Of a DNA stretch of 64,000 bases, positions 1 to 10,249 are shown one piece after another (the stretch's first letter is position 1; every line of letters starts with the position of its first letter). The translations under genes were made by a program, and so were the position numbers. The stretch is taken from the NCBI RefSeq assembly GCF_029537375.1, contig NZ_CP120679.1, forward strand, positions 1,290,001 through 1,354,000, given 5' to 3'. Below the pieces are notes generated by a model that had not been told where the DNA came from, searched no databases, and saw only the letters and a program-made list of their open reading frames with translations. The stretch comes from Bacillus sp. HSf4 (GTDB lineage: Bacteria; Bacillota; Bacilli; Bacillales; Bacillaceae).

Positions 1-211
1 ATCGGGTGAATTTCCGGCGACAAAGGAAGTGTACGGCAGCAATTTCTGCGATATCGGCGTCACTGTAGACGAGCGGACGAACAGGGTGACGATCGTATCG
101 GTGATCGACAATTTAATGAAGGGTGCCGCGGGGCAGGCTGTTCAAAACTTTAACATCATGAACGGCTGGAATGAAGCGGCGGGACTTGATTTTACGCCAA
201 TTTATCCATAA
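1..211 (+). CDS. argC: N-acetyl-gamma-glutamyl-phosphate reductase, C-terminal end (partial)
   Basis: This is the last 69 codons of a gene that begins before the window, read in the frame starting at base 2 and ending with TAA at 209-211. The C-terminus (…[13 protein letters not shown]…[13 protein letters not shown]…) matches the end of ArgC, which reduces N-acetylglutamyl-5-phosphate to the semialdehyde in arginine synthesis. The KGAAGQA segment is typical of the family's nucleotide-binding C-terminal region. It lies 18 bases before argJ in the same direction, as expected for the first gene of the argC-argF operon. The catalytic cysteine lies outside the window and cannot be checked. Confidence 0.93.
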   Translation, partial: SGEFPATKEVYGSNFCDIGVTVDERTNRVTIVSVIDNLMKGAAGQAVQNFNIMNGWNEAAGLDFTPIYP

Positions 212-229
212 GACGGGAGAGAGCAAATC

Positions 230-1450
230 ATGATTCAGGTGAGTCAAGACAGCATCAAAAAAACAGATGGAAGCATCGCTTCGCCGAAAGGTTATGCGGC
301 TAAAGGAATTCACTGCGGCCTTCGCTATTCCAAAAAGGATTTGGGCATCATCATCAGCACAGTTCCGGCGGTGAGTGCGGCCGTTTATACGCAGAGCCAT
401 TTCCAGGCCGCACCGATTAAGGTGACACAAGACAGCCTCAAAAAGGATGCGCACCTTCAAGCGGTCATTGTCAATAGTGCGATTGCCAATGCCTGTACGG
501 GTCAACAGGGGCTTGTTGATGCATATGAGATGCGCCGGGAAACGGCGGAAATTCTCGGCATTGCTCCGGAGCTTGTGGCCGTTTCCTCAACAGGTGTCAT
601 CGGCGAGCACCTCGATATGGAGAAAATCACAAAAGGGATCAGCCTTCTCAAAGAGACGACGCCCGAAGAAGGCGATTTCGAAGAAGCGATTTTAACGACG
701 GACACGGTGACAAAACAAACCTGCTATGAACTGATGATCGGCGGTCAAAAAGTGACGATCGGCGGAGCCGCCAAAGGCTCGGGGATGATCCATCCGAACA
801 TGGCGACGATGCTCGGTTTTGTCACCACAGATGCCTGTATAGAAGAGGGCGCGCTGAAAAGAGCGCTGAGGGAAATCACCGATGCCTCGTTCAACCAGAT
901 TACGGTCGACGGCGATACATCCACTAACGATATGGTCCTCGTGATGGCGAACGGCTGCGCCGAAAATGAGTGTCTCAGCGAGGAGCATGAGGATTGGCCG
1001 GTGTTTAAAAAAGGTCTGCACCTTGTCTGCACCGACCTCGCCAAACAAATCGCAAGGGATGGTGAAGGGGCGACGAAACTCATCGAAGCCCGGGTCAAAG
1101 GCGCGAAAACGAATCTTGAGGCACGGATCATCGCCAAAAAAATCGTCGCCAGCAACCTTGTCAAAACAGCGATCTACGGAACGGATGCCAACTGGGGCAG
1201 AATCATCGTCGCAATCGGCGACAGCATGGCTTCTGTGACACCTGAAAAGGTGGAAATCCACCTCGGCGGGCAGTGTCTGTTTAAAAACAATGAACCACAG
1301 CCGTTTTCCGAAGAGCTTGCCAAAGAATACTTGGAAAACAGCGAAGTGAAAATCGATGTTTGTATGGGTGAGGGAGACGGAACAGGGACGGCCTGGGGCT
1401 GTGATTTAACCTATGAATACGTCAAAATCAACGCGAGCTATCGCACGTAA
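230..1450 (+). CDS. argJ: Bifunctional ornithine acetyltransferase / N-acetylglutamate synthase
   Basis: ArgJ moves the acetyl group from N-acetylornithine to glutamate, which closes the cyclic arginine pathway; many Bacillus enzymes can also use acetyl-CoA. The 406-residue protein has the normal family length. The self-cleavage motif KGSGMIHPNMATMLGF is at about 182-197; cleavage is expected between Ala192 and Thr193, making Thr193 the N-terminal nucleophile of the beta chain. The ATG at 230 follows a GGGAGAGAG ribosome site. It sits between argC and argB in the operon. Confidence 0.96.
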   Translation: MIQVSQDSIKKTDGSIASPKGYAAKGIHCGLRYSKKDLGIIISTVPAVSAAVYTQSHFQAAPIKVTQDSLKKDAHLQAVIVNSAIANACTGQQGLVDAYEMRRETAEILGIAPELVAVSSTGVIGEHLDMEKITKGISLLKETTPEEGDFEEAILTTDTVTKQTCYELMIGGQKVTIGGAAKGSGMIHPNMATMLGFVTTDACIEEGALKRALREITDASFNQITVDGDTSTNDMVLVMANGCAENECLSEEHEDWPVFKKGLHLVCTDLAKQIARDGEGATKLIEARVKGAKTNLEARIIAKKIVASNLVKTAIYGTDANWGRIIVAIGDSMASVTPEKVEIHLGGQCLFKNNEPQPFSEELAKEYLENSEVKIDVCMGEGDGTGTAWGCDLTYEYVKINASYRT

Positions 1451-1463
1451 AAAGGGGAAAGCA

Positions 1464-2240
1464 ATGGGCAAAACAATCGTTTTTAAATGCGGCGGAAGCG
1501 TCATTCGCGAGCTTTCAGACGAATTTTTTGAGAATCTAAAAAAGCTGGCTGAAGAAGGCTGGCATATCGCGGTCGTCCATGGCGGCGGCCCTGACATTAC
1601 AAGAATGCTGGATAAACTGAACATCGATACAGAGTTTGTCAACGGACAGCGGAAAACGAGCAAAAAGGTTCTGGATGTCGCCGAGATGGTGCTTTCCGGT
1701 TCCATCAACAAGTATTTCGTTTCTGAGCTTGCAAAACACGGGCTCCCTGCGGTCGGGGTTTCAGGAAAAGACGGAGGCCTCCTCGTGGCCGAATATTTAA
1801 ACGAAAAAGAATACGGCAAGGTCGGACGTATTACAAAGGTAAACGGACAGATGGCGGAAGCGCTCATGGAAAAAGGCTTCATCCCGGTCATTGCCCCGCT
1901 GTCAATGACTGCGGCTTGCGAGACGCTGAATGTAAACGCCGATTTGGCGGCATCAGCCATAGCCGGAGCTCTGCGCGCTGACAAATTGATGTTTGTGACA
2001 GATGTAAAAGGCATCATGAAAAACGAGAACATGCTGTCAGCACTGACACCAGAAGAGATCGAAAAGCTGATTGCAGCTGGCGTGATTTCCGGCGGGATGA
2101 TACCGAAGGTGAATTCCGCGGTCGCGGCTCTCAGCGAACAAATGGAGGAGGTCATGATCGTCAGCGGAAAAGGTTCTTTCCTGAAAGAGGATGCATTTAT
2201 CGGCACAAAAATCATCAAGCAAAAGGAGGCGGTATCGTGA
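1464..2240 (+). CDS. argB: Acetylglutamate kinase
   Basis: ArgB phosphorylates N-acetylglutamate, the second step of arginine synthesis. The open frame could start at ATG 1413 inside argJ, but ATG 1464 is preferred: it follows AAAGGGGAAAG at ideal spacing and begins [12 protein letters not shown], the normal start of the amino-acid kinase fold. This gives 258 residues. The glycine-rich VHGGGPDI substrate loop and GKDGGL are visible. The TGA stop overlaps the GTG start of argD (GTGA), which suggests translational coupling. Confidence 0.95.
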   Translation: MGKTIVFKCGGSVIRELSDEFFENLKKLAEEGWHIAVVHGGGPDITRMLDKLNIDTEFVNGQRKTSKKVLDVAEMVLSGSINKYFVSELAKHGLPAVGVSGKDGGLLVAEYLNEKEYGKVGRITKVNGQMAEALMEKGFIPVIAPLSMTAACETLNVNADLAASAIAGALRADKLMFVTDVKGIMKNENMLSALTPEEIEKLIAAGVISGGMIPKVNSAVAALSEQMEEVMIVSGKGSFLKEDAFIGTKIIKQKEAVS

Positions 2241-3394
2241 GCCATTTATTTCAGACGTACAGCCGCTGGAATATCAACATTACAAAAGCAAAAGGCACGA
2301 TCGCCGAAGACGAAAACGGAAAACAATACCTGGACTTTGTGCAGGGAATCGCGGTCTGCAATCTTGGGCATTGTCCTGATGCTGTGACAGCTGCGATCAA
2401 GAAACAGCTCGATCAGGTCTGGCATGTTTCAAATTTATTCGAAAATAACCTTCAAGAAAAAGTAGCAGAACATCTGGCCAACCACAGTGCAGGCGATCTC
2501 GTTTTTTTCTGCAACAGCGGGGCCGAAGCCAATGAAGCGGCGATTAAACTGGCGCGGAAATATACGCAGAAGACGAAGATCATCACGTTCAAGCAATCCT
2601 TTCACGGCCGCACGTATGCAGGGATGGCCGCGACCGGACAGGAAAAGATTAAACACGGGTTCGGACCGATGCTGACCGGGTTTCACTATCTCCCGTACAA
2701 TGAGCCGGAGGCTTTTCAAACATTAAGCAATCAAGAGGATGTCGCAGCGGTGATGCTGGAAACGATTCAAGGCGAGGGCGGAGTTATTCCGGCGAACAAA
2801 GCTTTTTTGCAGGAAGTTCAAGCTTTCTGCCGAAAAAATGAAGCCCTTCTCATCGTGGACGAAGTGCAGACGGGTATCGGCAGGACAGGAAAAGCTTTCG
2901 GATACGAACACGAAGGGCTGACGCCTGAAATCATCACCGTCGCCAAAGGGCTGGGAAGCGGCTTTCCGGTCGGAGCGGTGATCGGTAAAAAAGAGCTTTC
3001 AGAAGTGTTTTCCCCAGGTTCACACGGGACGACTTTTGGCGGAAATATGCTGGCCATGGCAGCGGCAAACGCCACATTGGAAACGATCTTTGAAAAAAAC
3101 TTTCTCGAAGAAGTCGCGGAAAAAGGAGCGTATTTGCTGAAGGAACTGCAAGAAAAACTTCAGTTTCCATTTGTTAAAGACATCAGAGGGAAAGGGCTGA
3201 TCGCCGGCATTGAATGTGAAGAACCCGTTCAGCCGCTGATCGAAGCGCTTCAAAAAGAAGGCCTGCTTGTACTTCCGGCAGGTGAAAATGTGATCAGGCT
3301 CCTGCCGCCGCTCACGGTCGAAAAAAACGAAATCAGTCAAGCGGTGGAGAAGCTGAACCGCGTGTTTACAGATCATATGGCTGTCAAACAGTAA
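2237..3394 (+). CDS. argD: N-acetylornithine aminotransferase
   Basis: This PLP enzyme converts N-acetylglutamate semialdehyde to N-acetylornithine. The 385-residue protein starts at GTG 2237 behind an AAAAGGAGG site and overlaps argB by four bases. Class III aminotransferase marks are present: NSGAEANE at 93-100, the cofactor-ring aspartate Asp208 in IVDEVQTG, and the Schiff-base lysine Lys237 in [11 protein letters not shown]. It is followed by a 68-base gap with a probable operator before carA. Confidence 0.95.
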   Translation: MSHLFQTYSRWNINITKAKGTIAEDENGKQYLDFVQGIAVCNLGHCPDAVTAAIKKQLDQVWHVSNLFENNLQEKVAEHLANHSAGDLVFFCNSGAEANEAAIKLARKYTQKTKIITFKQSFHGRTYAGMAATGQEKIKHGFGPMLTGFHYLPYNEPEAFQTLSNQEDVAAVMLETIQGEGGVIPANKAFLQEVQAFCRKNEALLIVDEVQTGIGRTGKAFGYEHEGLTPEIITVAKGLGSGFPVGAVIGKKELSEVFSPGSHGTTFGGNMLAMAAANATLETIFEKNFLEEVAEKGAYLLKELQEKLQFPFVKDIRGKGLIAGIECEEPVQPLIEALQKEGLLVLPAGENVIRLLPPLTVEKNEISQAVEKLNRVFTDHMAVKQ

Positions 3395-3416
3395 TTTTTT
3401 TTCGCACGAACGGTAT

Positions 3417-3448
3417 AAAAATTCATAAATATTATTATTTATTCATCA
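3417..3448 (+). promoter_or_regulatory. Probable ARG box (AhrC/ArgR operator) before carA
   Basis: The argD-carA gap holds an AT-rich stretch with two TTCAT/ATTCAT elements separated by a WT-rich core (ATTCATAAATATTATT followed by ATTTATTCAT). This resembles the ArgR/AhrC operator pattern, and AhrC is known to control carA in B. subtilis. The match is by eye only. It could alternatively be unremarkable AT-rich leader sequence. Confidence 0.4.
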
Positions 3449-3462
3449 GAGGTGGGCATAAG

Positions 3463-4527
3463 ATGGAAGGATATTTGGTTCTTGAAGATGGAACTGCCTT
3501 CAGCGGTGAATTGGAAGGCCTTGATGGCTGTACCGGTGAAGTCGTCTTTTACACGGGAATGACCGGTTATCAGGAGGTTTTGACAGATCCTTCATATAAA
3601 GGACAGATTATTGTGTTCACATATCCGCTGATCGGCAACTACGGCATTAATGACAGCGATTATGAAAGCAAGCGCCCGCAGGTAAAGGGCGTTGTCGTCT
3701 ATGAAGCGTGCGACAAGTTTTCCCATTATCAGGCGAAAAAAAGCCTGCGCGATTACTTGGGGAAATGGGATGTTCCGCTTTTGTCACAGGTTGATACGAG
3801 ATCGGTCGTCCAGCATATCAGAGCCAAAGGAACGCTCAATGCCAAGCTGACCTTGCAAAAGGACAGCAAGCCGGGTCCGCGTCTAATGGAAAATGTCGCA
3901 GCACAGGTCGCCGGACAGAATGAAAACGGCACTTTTGGAGAAGGCTCGACACATGTTGTGCTGATCGATTTCGGCTATAAAAAATCGATCGCTTCATCCC
4001 TTGTCAAACAAGGCTGCAAAGTGACGATCGTTCCATATCAAGAGATGGAAAACGTCTCAAAGCTGAATCCGGACGGGATCGTCCTTTCGAACGGCCCGGG
4101 GGATCCGAAAGCCATCCTCCCGTATATGGAAACGCTTCGGGGGTTAATCAAAGCCTACCCGACGCTCGGCATTTGTCTCGGGCATCAGCTGATCGCCCTC
4201 GCCTTTGGCGGTGACACGTATAAGCTGCCATTCGGCCACAGGGGAGCCAATCATCCTGTCGTAGACAGAGAAACCGGCCGCGTTTTTATGACGAGCCAAA
4301 ACCACAGCTATGTGGTAGATGAGGCTGCGATCAGCACAAAGGAATTTTCGGTCAGGTTTCAGCATGTCAATGACGGTTCTGTCGAAGGACTGATGCATAA
4401 AACACGGCCTGTCATATCCGTTCAGTTTCATCCGGAAGCTCATCCGGGACCGGCTGAAAGCGAGTGGATATTCAGCGAATATTTACAGAAATTGAACGAA
4501 GCAAGGAGAGAAATCGCCCATGCCTAA
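3463..4527 (+). CDS. carA: Arginine-specific carbamoyl-phosphate synthase, small (glutaminase) subunit
   Basis: CarA hydrolyses glutamine and channels ammonia to CarB. The 354-residue protein has the CPSase N-terminal domain (about 1-130) and a class I glutamine amidotransferase domain (about 165-345). The nucleophile is Cys238 in LGICLGHQ, and the catalytic pair His323/Glu325 is in FHPEAHPGP. The context inside the arg operon marks it as the arginine-regulated enzyme rather than the pyrimidine one (pyrAA). ATG 3463 follows an AGGTGGG site; the 3' end overlaps carB by 8 bases. Confidence 0.95.
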   Translation: MEGYLVLEDGTAFSGELEGLDGCTGEVVFYTGMTGYQEVLTDPSYKGQIIVFTYPLIGNYGINDSDYESKRPQVKGVVVYEACDKFSHYQAKKSLRDYLGKWDVPLLSQVDTRSVVQHIRAKGTLNAKLTLQKDSKPGPRLMENVAAQVAGQNENGTFGEGSTHVVLIDFGYKKSIASSLVKQGCKVTIVPYQEMENVSKLNPDGIVLSNGPGDPKAILPYMETLRGLIKAYPTLGICLGHQLIALAFGGDTYKLPFGHRGANHPVVDRETGRVFMTSQNHSYVVDEAAISTKEFSVRFQHVNDGSVEGLMHKTRPVISVQFHPEAHPGPAESEWIFSEYLQKLNEARREIAHA

Positions 4528-7500
4528 AGATCACACCATTAAAAGCATACTCGTTATCGGATCAGGCCCGATTATCATCGGGCAGGCTGCAGAATTTGAC
4601 TATTCCGGAACACAAGGATGCATGGCGCTGAAAAATGAAGGCTTTCGGGTAATTCTCGTCAACAACAATCCGGCGACGATCATGACCGATGAGTCTTTTG
4701 CCGATGAGATTTACTTTGAACCTTTGACGACAGAAAGCCTCACGCAAATTATCAAGCGCGAAAAGCCGGACGGACTGCTTGCCAATTTAGGCGGGCAAAC
4801 GGCGCTCAATTTAGCGGTCGAGCTTGAAAAAGCCGGGATTCTCAATAAATACGGGGTGAAGCTGCTCGGAACATCGGTGGATACGATTGAAAAAGGCGAG
4901 GACAGGGAAAAATTCCGCGCCCTGATGAAGGAGCTGAATGAGCCGGTTCCCGATTCGGAAATCGTCGACAACAAAGAGGACGCGCTTCGTTTTGCACTCT
5001 CCATCGGTTTTCCGATCATCGTTCGCCCGGCTTATACATTAGGCGGAAAAGGCGGGGGCATCGCGAAGACGGAGGAGGAGTTCATGCCCCTGATCGAAAG
5101 CGCGCTCCTCGCCAGTCCGATCCATCAATGCCTTGTTGAAAAAAGCATTGCCGGTTTTAAAGAAATCGAATACGAAGTGATGCGCGACAAGAACAATACA
5201 TGCATCACCGTCTGCAACATGGAAAACATCGATCCGGTCGGCATCCACACCGGTGACTCGATCGTTGTCGCCCCGTCGCAGACATTAACCGATGCTGATT
5301 ATCAACGGTTGCGTTCGGCCAGCCTGAAAATCATTTCAGCGCTCGATGTGGTCGGAGGCTGCAACATTCAATTTGCACTTGATCCGGAGAGTCAAAACTA
5401 CTATGTCATCGAAGTCAATCCGAGGGTCAGCCGGTCTTCAGCCCTCGCTTCGAAAGCGACCGGCTATCCGATCGCGAAAATGGCGGCCAAACTGGCCGTC
5501 GGCTACACGCTCGATGAACTGAAAAATCCGCTGACAGATTCGACATATGCGAGTTTTGAACCGGCGCTTGACTACGTCGTCGTCAAATTCCCGCGCTGGC
5601 CGTTTGACAAATTTAAAAACGCCGACCGGAAGCTCGGCACAAAAATGAAAGCGACAGGGGAGGTCATGGCGATCGACCGCAACCTTGAAGCGGCGCTGCA
5701 AAAAGCGGTCGCATCCCTTGAACTGAAAACGGTCGGAACCCATTTGCCAGAGCTTGGCGACGTGTCTTCCGATGCTTTGTGGACTTTGCTTGAGACCCCT
5801 GATGACCGCCGCTTTTTCGCGGTCATGGAGCTGTTGAGCCGGGGCGTTTCTATCGAAGACATTCATGTGAAAACGAAGATCGATTACTATTTCCTCCATG
5901 TATTCGCCAACATGATCCAGCTTGAAAACACGCTGATGGAACAGGGGGACGCCCTTTCCGGCGACCTGTTGAAAAAGGCCAAAGAAAAGGGCTTCACCGA
6001 TTTGACGATCGCTTCTTTAACGGGAAAAACGGAGGAAGACGTACGCGCGCTCCGCAAGCAAAAAGGCATTACCGCCTCATTTAAAATCGTCGATACTTGC
6101 GCCGCAGAGTTTGACGCAAAAACAAACTATTTTTACTCCACTTATTTCGGAGAAAGCGACGGAGATTTCTCACGGAAAACGAAAAAACGGGCCCTTATCA
6201 TCGGGTCCGGACCGATCCGGATCGGCCAGGGCGTCGAATTTGACTACAGCGCCGTTCACAGCGTCATGACGCTGAAAAGCCTCGGATATGAAACGATCAT
6301 GCTGAACAACAACCCGGAAACGGTCAGCACGGACTATGAAATGGCAGACCGTCTCTACTTTGAACCGATCACACCCGAACATATTTTAAATGTCGCGGAA
6401 GCCGAGGATATCGATTTTGCCATTGTTCAATTCGGCGGCCAATCGGCCATCAATGTGGCTGAAGCGATCGAGAAAGCGGGTGTCCCCCTTTTGGGTACGT
6501 CATCTGAAACACTTGATTTGCTTGAAGACAGAGACCAGTTTTATCAGCTGCTTGATGAACTGGACATCGCCCATGCCAAAGGGGAGACGGCATCATCAAA
6601 AACAGAAGCCGTGCAAAAAGCACATGATATCGGCTATCCGGTGCTGATCAGACCGTCATATGTCATCGGCGGGATGGGAATGATGATCGTTCAGTCGGAA
6701 GAAGAGCTTCTGGAGCTGGCAGACGGTGCAGCGATGCCGTATCCGATTTTGATCGATCAATACATTTCCGGAAAAGAATTTGAAATTGACCTTGTAAGCG
6801 ACGGTGAGGACATTTATATCCCAACCTATATCGAACATATCGAAAAAGCCGGGGTCCATTCCGGCGACAGCTATGCGATTCTCCCGGGGCCTTCTGTGAC
6901 CGGCAAAATGAAGCGCGCCGCTGCAGAAGCAGCCGGAAAAATCGTCCGCAAGCTTGAATTTAAAGGGATGATGAACATTCAATTCATCGCGAACGGAGAC
7001 GAACTGCTCATCCTTGAAGTCAATCCGCGGGCAAGCCGGACCGTTCCCGTCGTCAGCAAAGTGATGGGAGTCCAAATGATTCCGCTCGCGGCAAAGCTTT
7101 TAACCGGATTGACGCTCAAAGAGCTGAAGCCCATGTCACAAAACAGCCGCGGTGTGGCTGTGAAATTTCCGGTCTTTTCATCACATGCGATCCAGGATGT
7201 CGATTTGAAGCTCGGACCTGAGATGAAATCGACAGGGGAAGGAATGTATGTCGCATACAGCCCGGAAAGCGCCATGAAGAAAATTTTTGCAGGCGTCTGG
7301 AAGACGAAAGGCTGTATCTACATGGAAGCGGGCAATGATCTGAAACATGTCGCAGAGCAGGCGGGCTTCACCGTTCAATCCGCCGATTTTGCAAGCTGGA
7401 TCAAACGGCCGGACAAAGCGCTTCATATTAATTTGACGAATTCCGCTGAGGCGAAACGGCAGCGCATGGACGCCATTACCCATGGAGTGGCCGTGATGAC

Positions 7501-7606
7501 GGAAGAAGACACGGTGCGGGCATTTTTAAAAAGCGGGAGCGGAACGACACGGGCCGTTTCCCTCAAGGATTTATACAAAAAGGAAGTGGAAATATGTCTA
7601 CTGTAA
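4520..7606 (+). CDS. carB: Arginine-specific carbamoyl-phosphate synthase, large subunit
   Basis: CarB makes carbamoyl phosphate from bicarbonate, ammonia and two ATP. The 1028-residue protein shows the expected duplicated ATP-grasp halves: the first opens with [20 protein letters not shown], the second with [17 protein letters not shown] near residue 557. Each half has the [13 protein letters not shown] or [13 protein letters not shown] loop and an EVNPR motif. The C-terminal allosteric region is short, as in the arginine-type enzymes of Bacillus. The start overlaps carA by 8 bases, and the stop lies inside argF. Confidence 0.96.
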   Translation: MPKDHTIKSILVIGSGPIIIGQAAEFDYSGTQGCMALKNEGFRVILVNNNPATIMTDESFADEIYFEPLTTESLTQIIKREKPDGLLANLGGQTALNLAVELEKAGILNKYGVKLLGTSVDTIEKGEDREKFRALMKELNEPVPDSEIVDNKEDALRFALSIGFPIIVRPAYTLGGKGGGIAKTEEEFMPLIESALLASPIHQCLVEKSIAGFKEIEYEVMRDKNNTCITVCNMENIDPVGIHTGDSIVVAPSQTLTDADYQRLRSASLKIISALDVVGGCNIQFALDPESQNYYVIEVNPRVSRSSALASKATGYPIAKMAAKLAVGYTLDELKNPLTDSTYASFEPALDYVVVKFPRWPFDKFKNADRKLGTKMKATGEVMAIDRNLEAALQKAVASLELKTVGTHLPELGDVSSDALWTLLETPDDRRFFAVMELLSRGVSIEDIHVKTKIDYYFLHVFANMIQLENTLMEQGDALSGDLLKKAKEKGFTDLTIASLTGKTEEDVRALRKQKGITASFKIVDTCAAEFDAKTNYFYSTYFGESDGDFSRKTKKRALIIGSGPIRIGQGVEFDYSAVHSVMTLKSLGYETIMLNNNPETVSTDYEMADRLYFEPITPEHILNVAEAEDIDFAIVQFGGQSAINVAEAIEKAGVPLLGTSSETLDLLEDRDQFYQLLDELDIAHAKGETASSKTEAVQKAHDIGYPVLIRPSYVIGGMGMMIVQSEEELLELADGAAMPYPILIDQYISGKEFEIDLVSDGEDIYIPTYIEHIEKAGVHSGDSYAILPGPSVTGKMKRAAAEAAGKIVRKLEFKGMMNIQFIANGDELLILEVNPRASRTVPVVSKVMGVQMIPLAAKLLTGLTLKELKPMSQNSRGVAVKFPVFSSHAIQDVDLKLGPEMKSTGEGMYVAYSPESAMKKIFAGVWKTKGCIYMEAGNDLKHVAEQAGFTVQSADFASWIKRPDKALHINLTNSAEAKRQRMDAITHGVAVMTEEDTVRAFLKSGSGTTRAVSLKDLYKKEVEICLL

Positions 7607-8544
7607 ACATCGGGAGTTCCCCAAAAATTGATTTGTCCGGCAAAGATTTTTTAAGCCTGAAAGACTTTGCGAAAGAGGAAATCCTTTATTTGCTCGAAGA
7701 AGCAGCCGCCATGAAGAAAAACAAAATACAAAACATCTTTAACGGAAAAACATTGGCGATGATTTTTGAAAAATCATCGACGCGGACGCGCGTATCGTTT
7801 GAAGCTGGCATGGCCCAGCTCGGCGGAAACGCTTTGTTTTTAAGCAGCAAGGATATGCAGCTCGGCAGAGGCGAAACGATCGCCGATACGGCAAAGGTGC
7901 TCTCAGGCTATGTTGACGCCATCATGATCCGCACATTTGAACACGAAAAAGTTGAAGAGCTTGCCGAACATGCGGACATTCCCGTTATCAACGGTTTGAC
8001 AGACCTTTTTCACCCGTGCCAGGCGCTCGCAGACCTTTTGACCATTCAAGAAGCAAAAGGAACGTTAAGCGGGCTGAAAATCGTTTATGTCGGCGATGGC
8101 AACAATGTCGCCCACTCGCTTTTAATCGCCTGTGCCAAAGTCGGCAGCGACATTACGGTTGCCTCGCCTAAGGGCTATGAACCGGACGGGGAGATTGTCA
8201 AGCTTGCCGAAGTGTTCGCATCTGAATCCGGTGCGAAGGTGACGATCACCAATGATCCAAAAACAGCCGTACAGAATGCGGATGTCATTTATTCAGATGT
8301 TTTCACAAGCATGGGGCAGGAAGCGGAAACAAACGAGCGCCTCAATGTGTTTAAGCCGTATCAAGTGAACGGCGCCCTTGTCTCCGGCGCCAAACCCGAT
8401 TATATCTTCCTGCACTGCCTTCCCGCCCACAGGGAAGAAGAGGTGACAGCGGAGATCATCGACGGACCGAACTCAGCCGTCTTCCAGCAGGCGGAAAACC
8501 GTCTTCATGCGCAGAAAGCTTTGCTGAAGGCGCTGCTTGCTTAA
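7594..8544 (+). CDS. argF: Ornithine carbamoyltransferase
   Basis: ArgF joins carbamoyl phosphate and ornithine to give citrulline, using the product of CarAB directly upstream. The 316-residue protein has the carbamoyl-phosphate loop SSTRTR at 61-66, [11 protein letters not shown] in the middle, and the ornithine-binding HCLPAHR motif at 274-280. ATG 7594 follows AAGGAAGTGGA and overlaps the carB end by 13 bases. It is the last gene of the operon and is followed by a strong hairpin terminator. Confidence 0.96.
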   Translation: MSTVNIGSSPKIDLSGKDFLSLKDFAKEEILYLLEEAAAMKKNKIQNIFNGKTLAMIFEKSSTRTRVSFEAGMAQLGGNALFLSSKDMQLGRGETIADTAKVLSGYVDAIMIRTFEHEKVEELAEHADIPVINGLTDLFHPCQALADLLTIQEAKGTLSGLKIVYVGDGNNVAHSLLIACAKVGSDITVASPKGYEPDGEIVKLAEVFASESGAKVTITNDPKTAVQNADVIYSDVFTSMGQEAETNERLNVFKPYQVNGALVSGAKPDYIFLHCLPAHREEEVTAEIIDGPNSAVFQQAENRLHAQKALLKALLA

Positions 8545-8548
8545 AACG

Positions 8549-8585
8549 AAAAAACGGCTGATCAATGAAGATCAGCCGTTTTTTT
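8549..8585. terminator. Bidirectional rho-independent terminator between argF and uppP
   Basis: A 15-bp perfect stem (AAAAAACGGCTGATC paired with its complement, 6-base loop) has A and T runs on its two sides, so it can end both the argF operon and the convergent uppP transcript. The uppP stop codon lies at its right edge. Confidence 0.88.
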
Positions 8586-9396
8586 ATGCAAATATCAATA
8601 CCGCGATTCCGATGATAAAGCAATAGATGGAGAAATAAATCAAGTTTCCTTTCGCCATAATATTCATAAACCAGCGCAAAGAAAAATACGTGGCAATGAT
8701 GGAGACGATGAACGCAAACAAATAAGGAAGGAAAAGCTCTCCCAGGCGCGGATCATTGAAAATATCGGTGATGCTTAAAATCGTTCCGCCGAGGCTGACG
8801 GGTATGTATAGCAAAAACGAAAAGCGCAGCGCGGTTTCAGACTTAAGGCCGAGCGCCATAGCCGGCACGATCGTCGCTCCCGAGCGGCTGATGCCGGGTA
8901 CAAGGGCAACCATTTGCGCAAGCCCGATAATGACGGCGTCTTTCAATCTCATTTCCCCGTCGTTTTTCCGGCCGCGAAGATTGCGGATCAAAAACAACGC
9001 CAAACCTGTAATGAGCAATGTGATCGCGGTGATGCGCACACCGTCTTTAAAGAAAGCCGAGATTTCATCATCGAATAAAACGCCGACAACACCAGCCGGG
9101 ATTGTGGCGATGATCAGATAGACGATAAATCTGAAGTCTGCCTTTCCTTTTTCGTTTCCGGCTGTTACATAGGACAAGCCGTTCGTCGCCAGCCGGATGA
9201 TATCGCGTTTATACACGAGCAATACGGCGATCAAAGAGCCGGCATTCATCAACAGCTCAAAGCTGAACCCTTCAATTTTCAAGCCTAAAAAATGCTGTGC
9301 AAGGACCAAATGCCCGCTTGATGAGACAGGGATCGGTTCGGTAAATCCCTGAAGGAGCCCTAAAAGGACATACTTAATCAACATTAAAAAATCCAT
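8584..9396 (-). CDS. uppP: Undecaprenyl-diphosphate phosphatase (BacA/UppP family)
   Basis: UppP removes a phosphate from undecaprenyl pyrophosphate so that the lipid carrier can be reused for peptidoglycan and wall polymers; overproduction gives bacitracin resistance in known members. The 270-residue membrane protein has the two family signatures: [13 protein letters not shown] at 17-29 and PGISRSGAT at 167-175, with about eight hydrophobic segments. The frame stays open to 9468, but ATG 9396 follows CGGAGGAAAAC, and the ECF-type promoter lies inside the longer frame, so the short form is chosen. The gene is not expected between argF and yjzC from B. subtilis order. Confidence 0.93.
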   Translation of the reverse strand: MDFLMLIKYVLLGLLQGFTEPIPVSSSGHLVLAQHFLGLKIEGFSFELLMNAGSLIAVLLVYKRDIIRLATNGLSYVTAGNEKGKADFRFIVYLIIATIPAGVVGVLFDDEISAFFKDGVRITAITLLITGLALFLIRNLRGRKNDGEMRLKDAVIIGLAQMVALVPGISRSGATIVPAMALGLKSETALRFSFLLYIPVSLGGTILSITDIFNDPRLGELFLPYLFAFIVSIIATYFSLRWFMNIMAKGNLIYFSIYCFIIGIAVLIFA

Positions 9397-9440
9397 GGTT
9401 TTCCTCCGTTTCACATGTATTCTCTTCCGCCCTTCTAACA

Positions 9441-9467
9441 GACGGGAGGGAAAGATGTTATGTTTCA
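9441..9467 (-). promoter_or_regulatory. ECF-sigma-type promoter for uppP
   Basis: Read on the minus strand, TGAAAC is followed after 17 bases by CGTC, the pattern recognised by extracytoplasmic-function sigma factors such as SigM, SigW and SigX in Bacillus (usual spacing about 16). It lies about 45 bases upstream of the uppP start codon. A cell-wall-stress promoter suits an enzyme of the undecaprenyl cycle. Confidence 0.6.
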
Positions 9468-9580
9468 ATAATCAACCGCTTTTTTCATTAAACTAAAAGA
9501 AGCAAAAGATTGTAAAGATAAAATCAACATGTTTTGTGCATGAACAGGGAAATCTAAAGGCTAAAAAGGGGTGAAACAAA

Positions 9581-9760
9581 TTGGGACAGCAGCATCAATT
9601 CCGCCCGGGCCAAAAAGCGCCCAACAACGGTGTATATGTTGAAATCGGCGAAACTGGGAGCATGGTGAAAAATCCGCAGCAAATTAAATTGTCGGCAGGT
9701 GAATATTTCCCTGAGACATCCAACCATAACCGGCTTTGGACCTATAAAAGAAAGCCGTAA
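9581..9760 (+). CDS. yjzC: Small conserved protein YjzC
   Basis: This 59-residue protein starts at TTG 9581 (MGQQHQFRPGQKAPNNGVY…) after AAAAAGGGGTG and ends with KRKP at TAA 9758-9760. It matches YjzC, a small conserved Bacillus protein of unknown role, by sequence recollection and by position beside yjzD. The N-terminal FRPGQKAPNNGVY segment, rich in Gly, Pro and Asn, is the recognisable part. No membrane segment or cysteine is present. Confidence 0.85.
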   Translation: MGQQHQFRPGQKAPNNGVYVEIGETGSMVKNPQQIKLSAGEYFPETSNHNRLWTYKRKP

Positions 9761-9762
9761 AA

Positions 9763-9826
9763 AAACAGCCGTCCGATATGGACGGCAATAAAAAAACCCC
9801 GCTATTTAAAGCAGGGGTTTTTATTG
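9763..9826. terminator. Paired terminators between yjzC and yjzD
   Basis: Two hairpins lie in tandem. GCCGTCC/GGACGGC (9768-9786) has an A run on its left, so it works as a terminator for the minus-strand yjzD. AAAAACCCC/GGGGTTTTT (9792-9822) has a T run on its right and suits yjzC. Confidence 0.75.
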
Positions 9827-10015
9827 TTGACTTGCTTCCTGTTTAACAGGCATAATTTCTCCAAGAACAATTACGGCTGCAAAAATGATGAAGCCCATAA
9901 TGGAACTGGTCTGAAAGTTGTATGCAGCACCGTTCATGGCGCCGACAATGTAGCAGGCCATGTGCGCCAAAAGAAATGTCCAAATAAAAGTCACGACAAA
10001 TCGCACGTTCTCCAC
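9821..10015 (-). CDS. yjzD: Small membrane protein YjzD (DUF2929 type)
   Basis: This 64-residue protein has two predicted membrane segments, about 5-27 (VRFVVTFIWTFLLAHMACYI) and 39-55 (IMGFIIFAAVIVLGEIM), joined by a short polar loop. It resembles YjzD of B. subtilis in sequence and position; its function is unknown. The start is GTG 10015; a second GTG three codons later (10006) would give MRFVV and cannot be excluded. The terminator tail overlaps its last codons. Confidence 0.78.
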   Translation of the reverse strand: MENVRFVVTFIWTFLLAHMACYIVGAMNGAAYNFQTSSIMGFIIFAAVIVLGEIMPVKQEASQQ

Positions 10016-10249
10016 ACCTCGTCCTTCTCATTCAATTCTAAAGCTTATCATACCACACATAAGGTAAACTAGAAAGGGCATTTTCATGAACAAACAAGCT
10101 CTCCTTGAGCTTCGTATTCAGAAAAATCAGATCGGCGGTTTCTAAAAGTTTATTTTCATCATGCTGACTGGGACTTTTCCTTATTCGTTTGATGCGCTCT
10201 CCACATAAAATATTGGAGCAGATTACGGCAGGAAGGAGGCAGGCAAGTG

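Noticed and set aside
692..1261. Long minus-strand open frame opposite argJ
   Set aside because: Lies wholly inside a certain gene, has no ribosome site and an arginine/aspartate-rich composition typical of an antisense shadow.
1406..2245. 279-codon minus-strand frame opposite argB
   Set aside because: Mirrors argB exactly in extent; serine- and phenylalanine-rich shadow of a coding strand with strong codon bias.
9397..9468. Longer uppP start at ATG 9468
   Set aside because: The added residues are highly charged and unlike the family; the ECF-type promoter and the GGAGG site both lie within this stretch.
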